Positions 45,546 through 55,367 of a DNA stretch of 64,000 nucleotides are shown here, one piece after another. Under the pieces are notes generated by a model. That model searched no databases and was not told the DNA's origin. It worked only from the letters and a program-made list of their open reading frames with translations. This DNA comes from Streptomyces sp. NBC_00376. Lineage in GTDB: Bacteria; Actinomycetota; Actinomycetes; Streptomycetales; Streptomycetaceae. Position 1 is the first letter of the stretch, and every line of letters starts with the position of its first letter. The stretch covers positions 7,502,001 to 7,566,000 of the forward strand of contig NZ_CP107960.1 in the NCBI RefSeq assembly GCF_036077095.1, written 5' to 3'. Position numbers and translations under genes: made by a program.

Positions 45546-47020
45546 CCGCAGCGACGGCACACGGCGTCGACACCGGCCGGCTCAAGGCCGCGCTCGACGC
45601 CGAGGCGCACCGCATCGTCTACGACCAGTACCTGCCGGACACCACGGACGGGCTCGGCGAGGAGCTGCGCTGCATCAGCGAGGTCGACCGCGCCCACCTG
45701 ATCATGCTCACCGAGCGCGGCATCGTGGACGCCGACCGGGCCGCCGCCCTGCTGCGCGCCGTCGAGGAACTGCGCGGACAGGACTTCGCGCCGGTCAGGG
45801 CCACCCCGATGCCGCGCGGCGTCTACCTGGCGTACGAGGGCCACCTCATCGGGAAGCTGGGCGACGAGACCGGCGGCATCCTGCACACCGGCCGGTCCCG
45901 CAACGACCTCAACGCCACCACCACCCGGCTGAAGACACGCGGCCCCTACCTGGCCCTGCTCGACGCGGTCGACCGGCTCGCCGAGGTGCTCCTGGCGAAG
46001 GCCGAGGAGTACCGCGACGTGATCATGCCCGCCTACACCCACGGCCAGCCGGCCGTGCCGATCAGCTACGGCCACTACCTCGCCGGAGTCGCCGGCGCGG
46101 TGCTGCGCGCGTACGAGTCGCTGCTGGACGCCGGACGCCAGATCGACGTCAACCCGCTGGGCGCCGGCGCGATCGGTGGGACCTCCGTCCCCATCGATCC
46201 CGGGCGCACCGCGGAACTGCTCGGCTTCGGCTCCGCCGCCCCCAACTCCGTCGACGCGGTGGCCTCCCGGGACTTCGTGCTGGACCTGTTGTCCGCCTCT
46301 GCCGTACTCGGTGTCGCGCTGGCCCGCGCCGGGCGGGACCTGAGCACCTGGACCTCGGAGGAGTTCGGGCTGCTGAGGGTGGGCGACACCCTCGTCGGAT
46401 CCAGCTCGATGATGCCGCAGAAACGCAACCCGTTCCTGCTCGAACACATCCAGGGCAGGTCCACCGCGAGCCTCGGCGCCTTCGTCGGCGCGGCGTCCGC
46501 GATGACCACCGGCGGCTACACCAACGCCATCGCGGTCGGCACCGAGGCCGTACGGCACCTCTGGCCCGGACTGAGCAGCACCACCGACGCGGTGACGCTG
46601 CTGAGCCTGGTGGTGGCGGGCACCGAACCGGAACGCGAACGCATGACGGAGCGGGCCGTGGACGGCTTCACCTCGGCCACGTACCTGGCGGAACGGCTCG
46701 TCCTGGACGGGACACCGTTCCGCGCCGCGCACCACCTGGTCGGCGAGACCGTGCTCGGCGCCCTGGAATCCGGCCGCTCGCTGGTGGACGCGGCCCGCTT
46801 CGCCGCCGTCGGCGACGGCGGGCTGGCCCCCGACCGGGTGGCCGCGGCGTGCGCCCACGGCGGCGGACCCGGCTCCACGGCCGACGGGATCCGCGCCCTG
46901 AGCGCCCGACGGGACGCACTCAGGGCCGAGTCGACCGAGCGGCGCACCCGCTGGTCCGATGCGAGCGAGCTGCTGTCGCGGGCCGTGGCCGAGGCGGTGA
47001 CATCGTGTCTGCCCGCCTGA
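45542..47020 (+). CDS. argininosuccinate-lyase-like enzyme (fumarate-releasing)
   Basis: A 492-residue member of the aspartase/fumarase superfamily, closest in layout to argininosuccinate lyase. It has HTGRSRNDLNATTTRL near residue 118, AYTHGQPAVPISYG, and the family signature GSSSMMPQKRNP near 295 that holds the catalytic serine loop. The typical argH opening (LWGGRF) is missing, so this is probably not the housekeeping enzyme. The family cleaves N-succinyl compounds to fumarate and a free amine or amidine. In this operon it could release 2,3-diaminobutyrate from an N-succinyl intermediate formed with aspartate. A guanidine-forming role after a carbamoylated substrate is an alternative. It overlaps the next gene by 16 bases. 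Confidence 0.87.
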   Translation: MTAATAHGVDTGRLKAALDAEAHRIVYDQYLPDTTDGLGEELRCISEVDRAHLIMLTERGIVDADRAAALLRAVEELRGQDFAPVRATPMPRGVYLAYEGHLIGKLGDETGGILHTGRSRNDLNATTTRLKTRGPYLALLDAVDRLAEVLLAKAEEYRDVIMPAYTHGQPAVPISYGHYLAGVAGAVLRAYESLLDAGRQIDVNPLGAGAIGGTSVPIDPGRTAELLGFGSAAPNSVDAVASRDFVLDLLSASAVLGVALARAGRDLSTWTSEEFGLLRVGDTLVGSSSMMPQKRNPFLLEHIQGRSTASLGAFVGAASAMTTGGYTNAIAVGTEAVRHLWPGLSSTTDAVTLLSLVVAGTEPERERMTERAVDGFTSATYLAERLVLDGTPFRAAHHLVGETVLGALESGRSLVDAARFAAVGDGGLAPDRVAAACAHGGGPGSTADGIRALSARRDALRAESTERRTRWSDASELLSRAVAEAVTSCLPA

Positions 47021-48297
47021 CCGAACGCGCACCGGGCAAGGAGCACCGGCCGCCGCCGCGCGGCGGACTGCGCCGCCACCACGACTTCCGGCTGCTGTGG
47101 CTCGGCGAGACGACCAACCGCGTCGGCATCAACATCACCGGGGTCGCCATGCCCCTGGTGGCCGTGGTGACGCTCGACGCGAGCACGCTCTGGGTGAGCG
47201 CGCTGGCGGCCGCCCCCTGGCTGCCCTGGCTGCTCATCGGCCTGCCCGCCGGTGCCTGGGTCGACCGGATGCGACGCCGGCCGATCATGCTGATCTGCAA
47301 CGTGGTCCCGCTGGTGCTGCTCGCCAGCGTTCCGGTGGCGGGCTGGCTCGGAATCCTGACGATGACCCAACTGCTGGCCGTGGCACTGATCAACGGCTTC
47401 GCCGCGGTGTTCTTCGGGATCTCGTACAAGGTCTACCTGCCCTCCATCGTCGGACCCGAGGACCTCCAGGAGGCCAACGCCAAGCTCCAGGGCAGCGAGT
47501 CGGTGGCCCAGGTCGCGGGGCTGGGCGGCGGCGGCCTGCTCGCCCAGGCCTTCGGCGCCGCCTCCGGTCTCCTCGTCAACTCCGTGACGTTCCTCGTCTC
47601 CGCGCTGTGCCTGCTCGGCATCCGGAGCAAGGAACCGCTCCCGGAGAAACCCGAGCGGCAGCGGGCCCTGCGACAGGACATCAAGGAGGGCCTGCAATAC
47701 ACCTTCAAGGATCCGTACCTGCGCGTCCTCACCCTGTACGGCACCGCCACCAACCTGCTGCTGACGGCCGAGGCGGCGATCCTGCCGGTCTTCATCATCC
47801 GTGAGCTCGGGGTGCCCGAAGGCGCAACCGGCTGGCTCCTCGCGTCGAGCAGCATCGGCGGGATCCTCGGAGCCACCACCGCGAAACGCCTGATCGCACG
47901 GTTCGGATCGGCCCGCGGACTGCTGGTCGCCACCATCGCCAGCGCCCCGTTCGCCCTGCTCATCCCGCTGACACGGATGGACTGGACCCTGTCCGCACTG
48001 GTGGTCGGGAGCGCGGTCCTCTCGCTCGGCGTCGTACTCGCCAACGTGATCCAGGGGGCGTTCCGCCAGCGCTACTGTCCGCCCCAGCTGCTCGGCCGCG
48101 TCTCGGCCAGTGTCTCGGTCGCGAACTTCGGTGCCATTCCCTTCGGTTCACTGCTCGGCGGGATCCTCGGCACCGCCCTCGGTCTGCGGCCCACCCTGTG
48201 GCTGCTCACCGCGGGACTCGCCCTGACCCCGCTGCTCCTCCTGATCGGGCCGCTGCGCCGAAGGCGGGACCTCCCGGTCGCGCCGGCCACGCCGTGA
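47005..48297 (+). CDS. MFS exporter, second of the cluster
   Basis: A 430-residue major facilitator protein with about 12 predicted membrane spans. The conserved loop AGAWVDRMRRRPIML follows span 2, as in macrolide/enterobactin-type exporters. It begins with a GTG inside the end of the lyase gene (16-base overlap), so it is translationally linked to the diamino-acid genes. Likely role: export of the peptide or self-protection. It resembles the exporter at 9940 in class but not closely in sequence, so the cluster carries two distinct pumps. Confidence 0.9.
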   Translation: MSARLTERAPGKEHRPPPRGGLRRHHDFRLLWLGETTNRVGINITGVAMPLVAVVTLDASTLWVSALAAAPWLPWLLIGLPAGAWVDRMRRRPIMLICNVVPLVLLASVPVAGWLGILTMTQLLAVALINGFAAVFFGISYKVYLPSIVGPEDLQEANAKLQGSESVAQVAGLGGGGLLAQAFGAASGLLVNSVTFLVSALCLLGIRSKEPLPEKPERQRALRQDIKEGLQYTFKDPYLRVLTLYGTATNLLLTAEAAILPVFIIRELGVPEGATGWLLASSSIGGILGATTAKRLIARFGSARGLLVATIASAPFALLIPLTRMDWTLSALVVGSAVLSLGVVLANVIQGAFRQRYCPPQLLGRVSASVSVANFGAIPFGSLLGGILGTALGLRPTLWLLTAGLALTPLLLLIGPLRRRRDLPVAPATP

Positions 48298-48340
48298 GAC
48301 CCGACTCGCCTGTCACTCTCGTACGAACAGGAGAGACCCC

Positions 48341-49117
48341 GTGGAACAAACCCTGCCGTGGGTCGTCCGTGAGCTGCCACCCCCTGGCTCGCTCGACCTC
48401 TGGCTCCTGAGGGTCTCGGATGTCCCCATCGGCATCCTGGACGAACAGGTACTCGACGCGACCGAGCGCCAACGTGCCGCCACCCTCATGCACGCCGCCG
48501 ACCGGACCCGGTTCACGGCCGCGCATGTCGCCCTTCGCCGGCTGCTCGGCTCGTACCTGAGCCTGCGCCCCGAGGACGTCCACCTCGGCCGGGACACCTG
48601 CCCCTGCTGCGGCGGACCGCACGGCCGGCCCACCGTGCTCGACGCCGACGACCGGCTGTTCTTCTCGCTGTCCCACCGCGGAGACCTCGCCGTCGTCGGA
48701 ACCGCGGCGGCCCCCATCGGGGTCGATGTGGAACTGGTGCCGGACGAGGACGGCACCGCCGACCTCGCGGCGATGCTGCACGTGGACGAGCAGGCCGAAC
48801 TGGCGGCGCTGAGCCCGCCGGCCCGGCCCCGGGCCCTGGCCCGGCTGTGGACCCGGAAGGAGGCCTACCTCAAGGGCCTCGGCACGGGCCTGGGACGCGA
48901 CCCCGCGCTCGACTACGTCGGCTCGGGGCGCCCCGAGGGGCCGTACCCGCCGTCCGGCTGGACCCTGCTCGACGTACCTGTGGACCGGGGCTACGCGGCG
49001 GCGGTGGCGGTACGCGGCGAGCTGACCGTGGAAGGACCGCTCGTCCGCAGGCTCGCCGGCCTCGATCTCGTACGGCACGACTGCGATGCCCTCCAGACGG
49101 CGAGAACCCCGCCCTGA
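48341..49117 (+). CDS. Sfp-type 4'-phosphopantetheinyl transferase
   Basis: A 258-residue enzyme that transfers the phosphopantetheine arm of CoA to the serine of carrier domains, turning the NRPS carriers from apo to holo. The two hallmark motifs are present: GVDVELV near 128 for Mg binding, and WTRKEAYLKGLGTGL near 170. A CPCCGGPHGRP stretch typical of actinobacterial Sfp enzymes precedes them. Start: GTG with AGGAG seven bases upstream. It follows the exporter by 43 bases and is the last gene before the ilv set. It presumably activates all carriers of this cluster. Confidence 0.95.
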   Translation: MEQTLPWVVRELPPPGSLDLWLLRVSDVPIGILDEQVLDATERQRAATLMHAADRTRFTAAHVALRRLLGSYLSLRPEDVHLGRDTCPCCGGPHGRPTVLDADDRLFFSLSHRGDLAVVGTAAAPIGVDVELVPDEDGTADLAAMLHVDEQAELAALSPPARPRALARLWTRKEAYLKGLGTGLGRDPALDYVGSGRPEGPYPPSGWTLLDVPVDRGYAAAVAVRGELTVEGPLVRRLAGLDLVRHDCDALQTARTPP

Positions 49118-49253
49118 CCACTCATCGAGTCCGCCGGGTGCACCGATGCGGTGATCACTCGGCGGCGGGCACGCACCACCCGGCCGCTCCCGCCGCGGCT
49201 GCCGATCACCGCAACGTCCACGCCAACATCCCTACGGACTCTTGGAACTGACG

Positions 49254-51143
49254 ATGTCAAACGCTGTGCAGCAGGCCCCCGCGGCCCTCCTCCCGCAAGT
49301 GCTGCCCCGCACCACCGGGCAGCCCGACTTCGGCGCCGAGCACGTGACGGGCGCCCAGTCCCTCATCCGCTCGCTGGAGGAGGCCGGCGCGGACACCGTG
49401 TTCGGCATCCCCGGCGGCTGCATCCTTCCGGCGTACGACCCGTTGATGGACTCGGACCGGGTCCGTCATGTGCTGGTCCGCCACGAGCAGGGCGCCGGGC
49501 ACGCGGCCACCGGATACGCACAGGCCACCGGCAAGGTCGGGGTGTGCATGGCGACCTCGGGGCCGGGCGCCACCAATCTGGTGACCCCGATCGCGGACGC
49601 GTACATGGACTCCGTGCCGCTGGTCGCGATCACCGGCCAGGTCCCTTCCGCCGCGATCGGCACGGATGCCTTCCAGGAAGCGGACATCGTCGGCATCACC
49701 ATGCCGATCACCAAGCACAACTTCCTGGTCACGAACGCCGACGACATCCCGCGCACGGTCGCCGAGGCCTTCCGCATAGCCTCGACCGGCCGCCCCGGAC
49801 CGGTGCTCATCGACATCACCAAGGACGCTCTCCAGGCGACCACCACCTTCCGCTGGCCGACCAGGACGGACCTGCCCGGCTACCGCCCGGTCACCAAGCC
49901 GCACGCCAAACAGATCCGTGAGGCCGCCCACCTCATCAGCACGTCGAGCCGCCCGGTCCTCTACGTCGGCGGCGGGGTGCTCAAGGCACGGGCCACGGCC
50001 GAACTGCGCACCCTGGCCGAACTGACCGGGGCCCCCGTCGTCACTACCCTGATGGCGCTGGGCGCCTTCCCCGGCAGCCACCCGCAGCACGTGGGGATGC
50101 CGGGCATGCACGGGGACGTCGCAGCGGTCGCCGCACTCCAGAAGGCCGACCTGATCGTCGCCCTCGGGGCCCGCTTCGACGACCGCGTCACCGGCAGGCT
50201 GGACAGCTTCGCCCCGCACGCCAAGGTCGTCCACGCCGACATCGACCCCGCCGAGATCTCCAAGAACCGGGTCGCCGACGTGCCGATCGTCGGCGACGCC
50301 CGCGAGGTCCTGCTCGCCCTGGTCCAGGCCGTACGGGCCGAGCACACCGAGGGCCGTGCCGGCGACTACGACGCCTGGTGGCGGGAGCTGAACCACTGGC
50401 GGGCCACCTACCGGCGCGGCTACGAACTGCCCGCCGACCCGGGACTGCTCTCCCCGCAGCAGGTCATCGAACGGATCGGCCGACTGGCCCCGGAGGGAAC
50501 GCTGTTCGCCTCCGGCGTGGGGCAGCACCAGATGTGGGCGGCGCAGTTCCTCCCGCACGAGGAACCGGGCACCTGGTTCAACTCGGGCGGCGCCGGAACG
50601 ATGGGGTACGCGGTCCCGGCCGCGATGGGCGCCAGGGCCGGCAGGCCCGACCGCACCGTCTGGGCGATCGACGGCGACGGCTGCTTCCAGATGACCAACC
50701 AGGAACTCACCACCTGCGCGCTCAACAACATCCCGATCAAGGTCGCGATCATCAACAACGGCGCGCTCGGGATGGTCCGCCAGTGGCAGAACCTGTTCTA
50801 CGGTGCACGGTTCTCCAACACCGTGCTGCACGACGGCGCCACCAACGCCACCACCGGATCGACCCGCGGAGTGGGATCCGCCACCCATCACGGCACCCGG
50901 GTCCCGGACTTCGTACAGCTCTCCGAGGCGATGGGCTGTGTGGGCCTGCGCTGCGAGAACCCCTACGAGCTCGACGCGATCATCGACAAGGCCAACGCGA
51001 TCAACGACCGCCCCGTCGTGGTGGACTTCATCGTCCACGAGGACGCGATGGTGTGGCCGATGGTCCCTGCCGGCACCTCCAACGACTACATCATGGCCGC
51101 ACGCGACGTACGCCCCGACTTCGGCGACTACGCGGACGACTGA
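49254..51143 (+). CDS. ilvB: acetolactate synthase, large subunit
   Basis: A 629-residue thiamine-diphosphate enzyme that condenses two pyruvates to acetolactate (valine/leucine branch) or pyruvate with 2-ketobutyrate (isoleucine branch). Markers: [18 protein letters not shown] near 50, the catalytic glutamate in [10 protein letters not shown] near 78, FAD-domain [10 protein letters not shown], and the ThDP/Mg motif [14 protein letters not shown]. The Cys in IPGGC replaces the commoner Ala. The ATG follows a weak ribosome binding site; a TTG four codons upstream is open. The 136-base gap before it shows no Ile/Val/Leu-rich leader peptide. Together with ilvN and ilvC it is likely a second, cluster-dedicated set supplying valine for the Val-like modules. 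Confidence 0.96.
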   Translation: MSNAVQQAPAALLPQVLPRTTGQPDFGAEHVTGAQSLIRSLEEAGADTVFGIPGGCILPAYDPLMDSDRVRHVLVRHEQGAGHAATGYAQATGKVGVCMATSGPGATNLVTPIADAYMDSVPLVAITGQVPSAAIGTDAFQEADIVGITMPITKHNFLVTNADDIPRTVAEAFRIASTGRPGPVLIDITKDALQATTTFRWPTRTDLPGYRPVTKPHAKQIREAAHLISTSSRPVLYVGGGVLKARATAELRTLAELTGAPVVTTLMALGAFPGSHPQHVGMPGMHGDVAAVAALQKADLIVALGARFDDRVTGRLDSFAPHAKVVHADIDPAEISKNRVADVPIVGDAREVLLALVQAVRAEHTEGRAGDYDAWWRELNHWRATYRRGYELPADPGLLSPQQVIERIGRLAPEGTLFASGVGQHQMWAAQFLPHEEPGTWFNSGGAGTMGYAVPAAMGARAGRPDRTVWAIDGDGCFQMTNQELTTCALNNIPIKVAIINNGALGMVRQWQNLFYGARFSNTVLHDGATNATTGSTRGVGSATHHGTRVPDFVQLSEAMGCVGLRCENPYELDAIIDKANAINDRPVVVDFIVHEDAMVWPMVPAGTSNDYIMAARDVRPDFGDYADD

Positions 51144-51157
51144 GAGGACCCTCTGAC

Positions 51158-51718
51158 ATGTCCCAGCACACGCTCTCCGTCCTGGTCGAGGACACGCCCG
51201 GCATCCTCGCCCGTGTCGCCGCCCTGTTCTCGCGCCGCGGCTTCAACATCGACTCGCTCGCGGTCGGCACCACCGAACATCCCGAGCTGTCCCGCATCAC
51301 CATCGTCGTCAGGGTCGACCACGAACTGGCCCTGGAGCAGGTGACCAAGCAGCTCAACAAGCTGGTCAACGTCCTCAAGATCGTCGAGCTGGAGGCGGAC
51401 TCCGCCGTCCAGCGCGAACTGGTCCTGGTGAAGGTGAGCGCCGGCCACGGCACCCGGGCCCAGATCATCCAGATCGCCGAGCTGTTCCGCGCGAGAACCG
51501 TCGACGTCTCGCCCGACGCCGTCACCCTCGAAGCGACCGGCTCCGGCGACAAGCTTGACGCGATGCTCCGGATGCTCGCCACCTTCGGCATCAAGGAGCT
51601 CGTCCAGTCCGGCGCGATCGCGATCGGCCGCGGCTCCCGCGCCCTGGCCGACCGCTCCGCCCGCGAGGCCCGTCCGATCCGCCTGACCCCGGCCGCCACC
51701 GAGGCGCAGAGCGCATAG
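51158..51718 (+). CDS. ilvN: acetolactate synthase, regulatory small subunit
   Basis: A 186-residue regulatory subunit with an N-terminal ACT domain (HTLSVLVEDTPGILARVAAL, GFNIDSLAVGTTE) that binds valine for feedback control, and a C-terminal ACT-like half (VDVSPDAVTLEATGSGDKLD). It raises activity of, and gives feedback control to, the large subunit. It lies 14 bases after ilvB and has an ordinary Streptomyces sequence in the first half; the second half and tail (ADRSAREARPIRLTP) are more divergent. Reduced valine inhibition would suit a biosynthetic copy, but nothing in the sequence proves it. Confidence 0.95.
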   Translation: MSQHTLSVLVEDTPGILARVAALFSRRGFNIDSLAVGTTEHPELSRITIVVRVDHELALEQVTKQLNKLVNVLKIVELEADSAVQRELVLVKVSAGHGTRAQIIQIAELFRARTVDVSPDAVTLEATGSGDKLDAMLRMLATFGIKELVQSGAIAIGRGSRALADRSAREARPIRLTPAATEAQSA

Positions 51719-51763
51719 CCCGTGCCCGTCAAGTCCCGTCCGAACACCCTTACGTTCCAGTGA

Positions 51764-52783
<1,020 letters not shown>

Positions 52784-53216
52784 CACCGACGCCCCGGACG
52801 TCCGGCCCCCGGTGCGCGAAGACGCCCGCGGGGACCGGGCGCCGCGCCGTGCGCCGGACAGCCTGGGCCGATGCTCACCGAAGACAGCGACCCGCTACGT
52901 CACGAGACCAGCAGACTTCGGGGATGGACTCTCTGCAGGCGTCGGGCGTCCCGGGCCCCGAGCCTCGACCGGAGGGGCTTGCGTGTCCACTCCCTGAATC
53001 GCAGCAGGGTGTGGCCGTCGGCCTGAGCGGATTCGGTGACGGTGACGAGCCCCCCGATGACGCTCAAGGCGTTGTTTCGCCTGGTGAGGCGGTGGTGGTT
53101 GATGCGGCTGGTGGCGATGGCGAGGACTCACCGCCGCAGGCGCTCGTCGCGGTCACCCGCAGCTGCCGTGCCGCGGGATACACTGCTCCGCTCCACTCTG
53201 ACTGGAGGTCACCTGA
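52784..53216. other. cluster border region without an intact gene
   Basis: About 430 bases with no supported gene. It holds a palindrome CCGGACGTCCGG just after ilvC, the decayed 5' end of the HipA-like gene (52852-52904), and then sequence I cannot identify. It looks like a rearrangement scar at the right edge of the cluster. Confidence 0.6.
52852..52904 (+). pseudogene. truncated, frameshifted copy of the HipA-like gene 5' end
   Basis: 53 bases that match the promoter-proximal and start region of the HipA-like gene at 53878-53932 at about 49 of 55 positions, including ATGCTCACCGAAG and CAGCGACCCGCTACGTCACG. A two-base deletion after the fifth codon breaks the frame, and similarity ends abruptly after CACG. 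Together the two copies flank a 1-kb segment holding the lipoprotein gene. Confidence 0.85.
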
Positions 53217-53744
53217 GTGTTCCCCGCATGGGTATTTGCCGGTGCTCCGTTGGCTCTGGTGATTCTCGCCCTATCGGGCTGCTCTTCCCACTGGGGCTGC
53301 ACCGACACGACTGCGGAGCGCGGTGAGGCCGGTGCAAGGGTGCAGGTCGAGGACACGTCTGGGCGGCCTCTCGGCGTCACCGCCGAGGTCGTTGACTGGC
53401 GCCTTGAGCCCCACCCGCAGGTGCCCTCCGAAGGCGACCGGGTCCACTTCCACTACCGCTTCGACGGCGCCGACGGGAGATCCGGCCCTGGAGTGGACGC
53501 CTGCGCGGTCGATAAGGAGCGCGTGACGTTGGGGTGTCGGACGGTCTACTCGTCCCAGGCGTTCGGGCCGGACGGTGACCTCACGGGCGACGGCTGGCTC
53601 GCCGTCGAGCACCCTGAGCAGGTTGCCGGAGTGTTATTGATTCCCAATGACCAGTCCTACGACGGACGAACCTGCGATCAGGACATCAAGGACGGTGGCG
53701 GGCCGCATCCTCCGGAACCAGCCGGCGTGGGGGACCAGCTGTAA
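53217..53744 (+). CDS. lipoprotein of unknown function
   Basis: A 175-residue predicted secreted lipoprotein: hydrophobic N-terminus (FAGAPLALVILALSGC) with the lipobox LSGC at about residues 20-23, so it should be anchored on the outer face of the membrane. Five further cysteines follow the lipobox cysteine (GCTD, DACAVD, LGCRT, TCDQD) and may form disulfides. No family recognised. Start: GTG with GGAGGT eight bases upstream. It lies within the segment bounded by two copies of the HipA-like gene start, so it may have arrived by the same rearrangement. Confidence 0.8.
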   Translation: MFPAWVFAGAPLALVILALSGCSSHWGCTDTTAERGEAGARVQVEDTSGRPLGVTAEVVDWRLEPHPQVPSEGDRVHFHYRFDGADGRSGPGVDACAVDKERVTLGCRTVYSSQAFGPDGDLTGDGWLAVEHPEQVAGVLLIPNDQSYDGRTCDQDIKDGGGPHPPEPAGVGDQL

Positions 53745-53877
53745 ACCGCCGTTCAGTCGGTGAGCCGGCGGTGGCATATGAGGGTCGCGGCGACGGCGGT
53801 GAAGGCCCCCGGAGCCGACCGGGGTGATTCCCGGGACTGAGCGGTGGCGCGACATTTCGTGGATCGTGAGGTGTCCT

Positions 53878-53932
53878 CGCCGGATAGCCTGGGGAAATGC
53901 TCACCGAAGTCACAGCGACCCGCTACGTCACG
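53878..53932 (+). repeat. intact counterpart of the 52.85-kb border repeat
   Basis: The 55-base segment covering the immediate upstream bases and first 12 codons of the HipA-like gene. It is the undamaged partner of the decayed copy at 52852-52904, in the same orientation and about 1.03 kb away. Confidence 0.85.
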
Positions 53933-54751
53933 CCCCTGCGGGAGGGCGGATCGCTTCCCGGGATCGTCGAGGCCGACGATCTCGGCACCTATGTCATGAA
54001 ATTCACCGGTGCCGGACAGGGGCGCAAGACGCTGGTCGCGGAGGTCATCTGCGGGCAGCTCGGCCGCCGGCTCGGGCTGCGGGTCCCCGATCTCGTGCAG
54101 ATCCAGCTCGACCCGGTCATCGGGCTCGCCGAGCCCGATCAGGAGGTGCAGGAGCTCCTGAAGGCCAGCGGCGGGCTCAACCTCGGGATGGACTTCCTGC
54201 CCGGCTCGATCGGCTTCGACTCCCTCGCCTACCAGGTGGACGCGCGGGAGGCCGGACGGGTCGTCTGGTTCGACGCGCTGATCAACAACGTCGACCGGTC
54301 CTGGCGCAATCCGAACATGCTGGTCTGGCACGGAGACCTGTGGCTCATCGACCACGGCGCCACCATGATCTGGCACCACAACTGGCCCGGCGCCCAGGCG
54401 TCCGCCGCCAAGCCGTACAACGCCTCCGACCACGCGCTCGCCCCGTTCGCGCCCGACATCGCGGCGGCCGCCGCCGAGCTGGCCCCGCTGGTCACCGAGG
54501 AGCTGCTCACCGAGGTCGCCGCCGACGTCCCCGACGAGTGGCTGGTGGACGAGCCGGGCTTCGACTCCACCGACGAGCTGCGCCGCGCCTATGTGGAGGC
54601 GCTGCTGCCGCGCGCCGCGACCATCCACGAGCGGATCACGATGGACGGGCCCACCGCGCCCAAGCCGTCCCAGGCCCCCGGCTGGCTCACCGAACACCTC
54701 ACCCCCTGGCCGCACCCCACCAAGAAGAACGACAAGGACGGCCGGCCGTGA
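53897..54751 (+). CDS. HipA-like kinase family protein
   Basis: A 284-residue protein of the HipA-like kinase family common in actinobacteria, paired with a DUF3037 protein. Kinase-like markers are YVMKFTGAGQGRKTLVAEV near residue 34 (ATP-binding Lys), WFDALINNVDRSWRNPN with the catalytic-loop Asp and Asn, and LWLIDHGATM with the metal-binding Asp. It lacks an associated HipB-type DNA-binding antitoxin gene here, so toxin function should not be assumed. The stop overlaps the DUF3037 start (GTGA). It marks the first ordinary chromosomal gene to the right of the peptide cluster. Confidence 0.8.
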   Translation: MLTEVTATRYVTPLREGGSLPGIVEADDLGTYVMKFTGAGQGRKTLVAEVICGQLGRRLGLRVPDLVQIQLDPVIGLAEPDQEVQELLKASGGLNLGMDFLPGSIGFDSLAYQVDAREAGRVVWFDALINNVDRSWRNPNMLVWHGDLWLIDHGATMIWHHNWPGAQASAAKPYNASDHALAPFAPDIAAAAAELAPLVTEELLTEVAADVPDEWLVDEPGFDSTDELRRAYVEALLPRAATIHERITMDGPTAPKPSQAPGWLTEHLTPWPHPTKKNDKDGRP

Positions 54752-55131
54752 GCGAGCGCGATGTCTTCGAGTACGCACTGCTGCGCGTGGTGCCCCGGGT
54801 GCAGCGTGGCGAGTTCTTCAACGCGGGCGTGGTCGTCTACTGCCGTGCGCGGAGCTTCGTGGCCGCCCGCACCCATCTGGACGAGACCAAGCTGAGGGCC
54901 CTGGACCCGACCGCCGACGTGGTCGGTGTACGGGCCGCCCTGCACGCCGTCGAGGGAGTGTGCCGCGGCGGTACGGACGCGGGCCAGGCGGGCGGTGACG
55001 ACGCCGGCCGCCGCTTCCGGTGGCTGATCGCGCCGCGCTCCACCGTCGTCCAGCCGAGCCCCGTGCACAGCGGCCTCACGGCCGACCCGGAGGCCGAGGT
55101 CGAGCGGCTGCTCGACCTGCTGGTGCGCTGA
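54748..55131 (+). CDS. DUF3037 family protein
   Basis: A 127-residue protein of the DUF3037 type: it opens with ERDVFEYALLRVVPRVQRGEFFNAGVVVYC, typical of the family, and ends with DPEAEVERLLDLLV. Function is unknown. Its GTG overlaps the HipA-like stop, and the pair is commonly found together, so they probably work as a unit. Confidence 0.8.
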   Translation: MSERDVFEYALLRVVPRVQRGEFFNAGVVVYCRARSFVAARTHLDETKLRALDPTADVVGVRAALHAVEGVCRGGTDAGQAGGDDAGRRFRWLIAPRSTVVQPSPVHSGLTADPEAEVERLLDLLVR

Positions 55132-55214
55132 CCTCCGGGGCCTCGGGCGCCGCCCGCCACCACCGTGCGGGCGGCGCCGCCGGGTGTGACATGCGCCCCG
55201 GCGGCCGTGGGCCG

Positions 55215-55243
55215 TTGACACCGGGTGCCAGGGCTTCTAGCGT
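55215..55243 (+). promoter_or_regulatory. sigma-HrdB-type promoter
   Basis: TTGACA (55215-55220), a 17-base spacer and TAGCGT (55238-55243) give a near-consensus vegetative promoter for the short-chain dehydrogenase gene about 125 bases downstream. Confidence 0.75.
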
Positions 55244-55259
55244 CTCGTCTGCTGAAGGT

Positions 55260-55277
55260 ACTAAGCGGTTGCTCAGT
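55260..55277 (+). promoter_or_regulatory. inverted-repeat operator, TetR style
   Basis: ACTAAGCGGTTGCTCAGT has the symmetric form ACTnAGCnnnnGCTnAGT. It lies just downstream of the likely transcription start of the promoter at 55215, where a bound repressor would block transcription. The regulator is not identified in this window. Confidence 0.65.
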
Positions 55278-55367
55278 CATCGGGAAGGTTCCGCGCACAC
55301 GAGGTCCCGTGCCGGGGGTGCCCCGACGTCCCGCTGAGCGGCGATCCAAGGGCGAGGAGAACCAAGC

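Noticed and set aside
45542..47020. Housekeeping argininosuccinate lyase (argH)
   Set aside because: It lacks the usual LWGGRF opening and is overlapped by pathway-type genes on both sides; no argG lies nearby.
49118..49253. ilvB attenuator leader peptide
   Set aside because: The only short open frame, from the GTG at 49151, is Arg/Pro/Thr-rich without runs of Ile, Val or Leu, and no terminator/antiterminator pair is evident.
53745..53876. Possible insertion-sequence remnant before the HipA-like gene
   Set aside because: The reverse strand reads like the end of some transposases (VAATLICHRR), but there are no terminal repeats and no longer match I can support.
53897..55131. HipBA toxin-antitoxin system
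   Set aside because: The partner is a DUF3037 protein, not a HipB-type DNA-binding antitoxin, so a toxin call is not supported.
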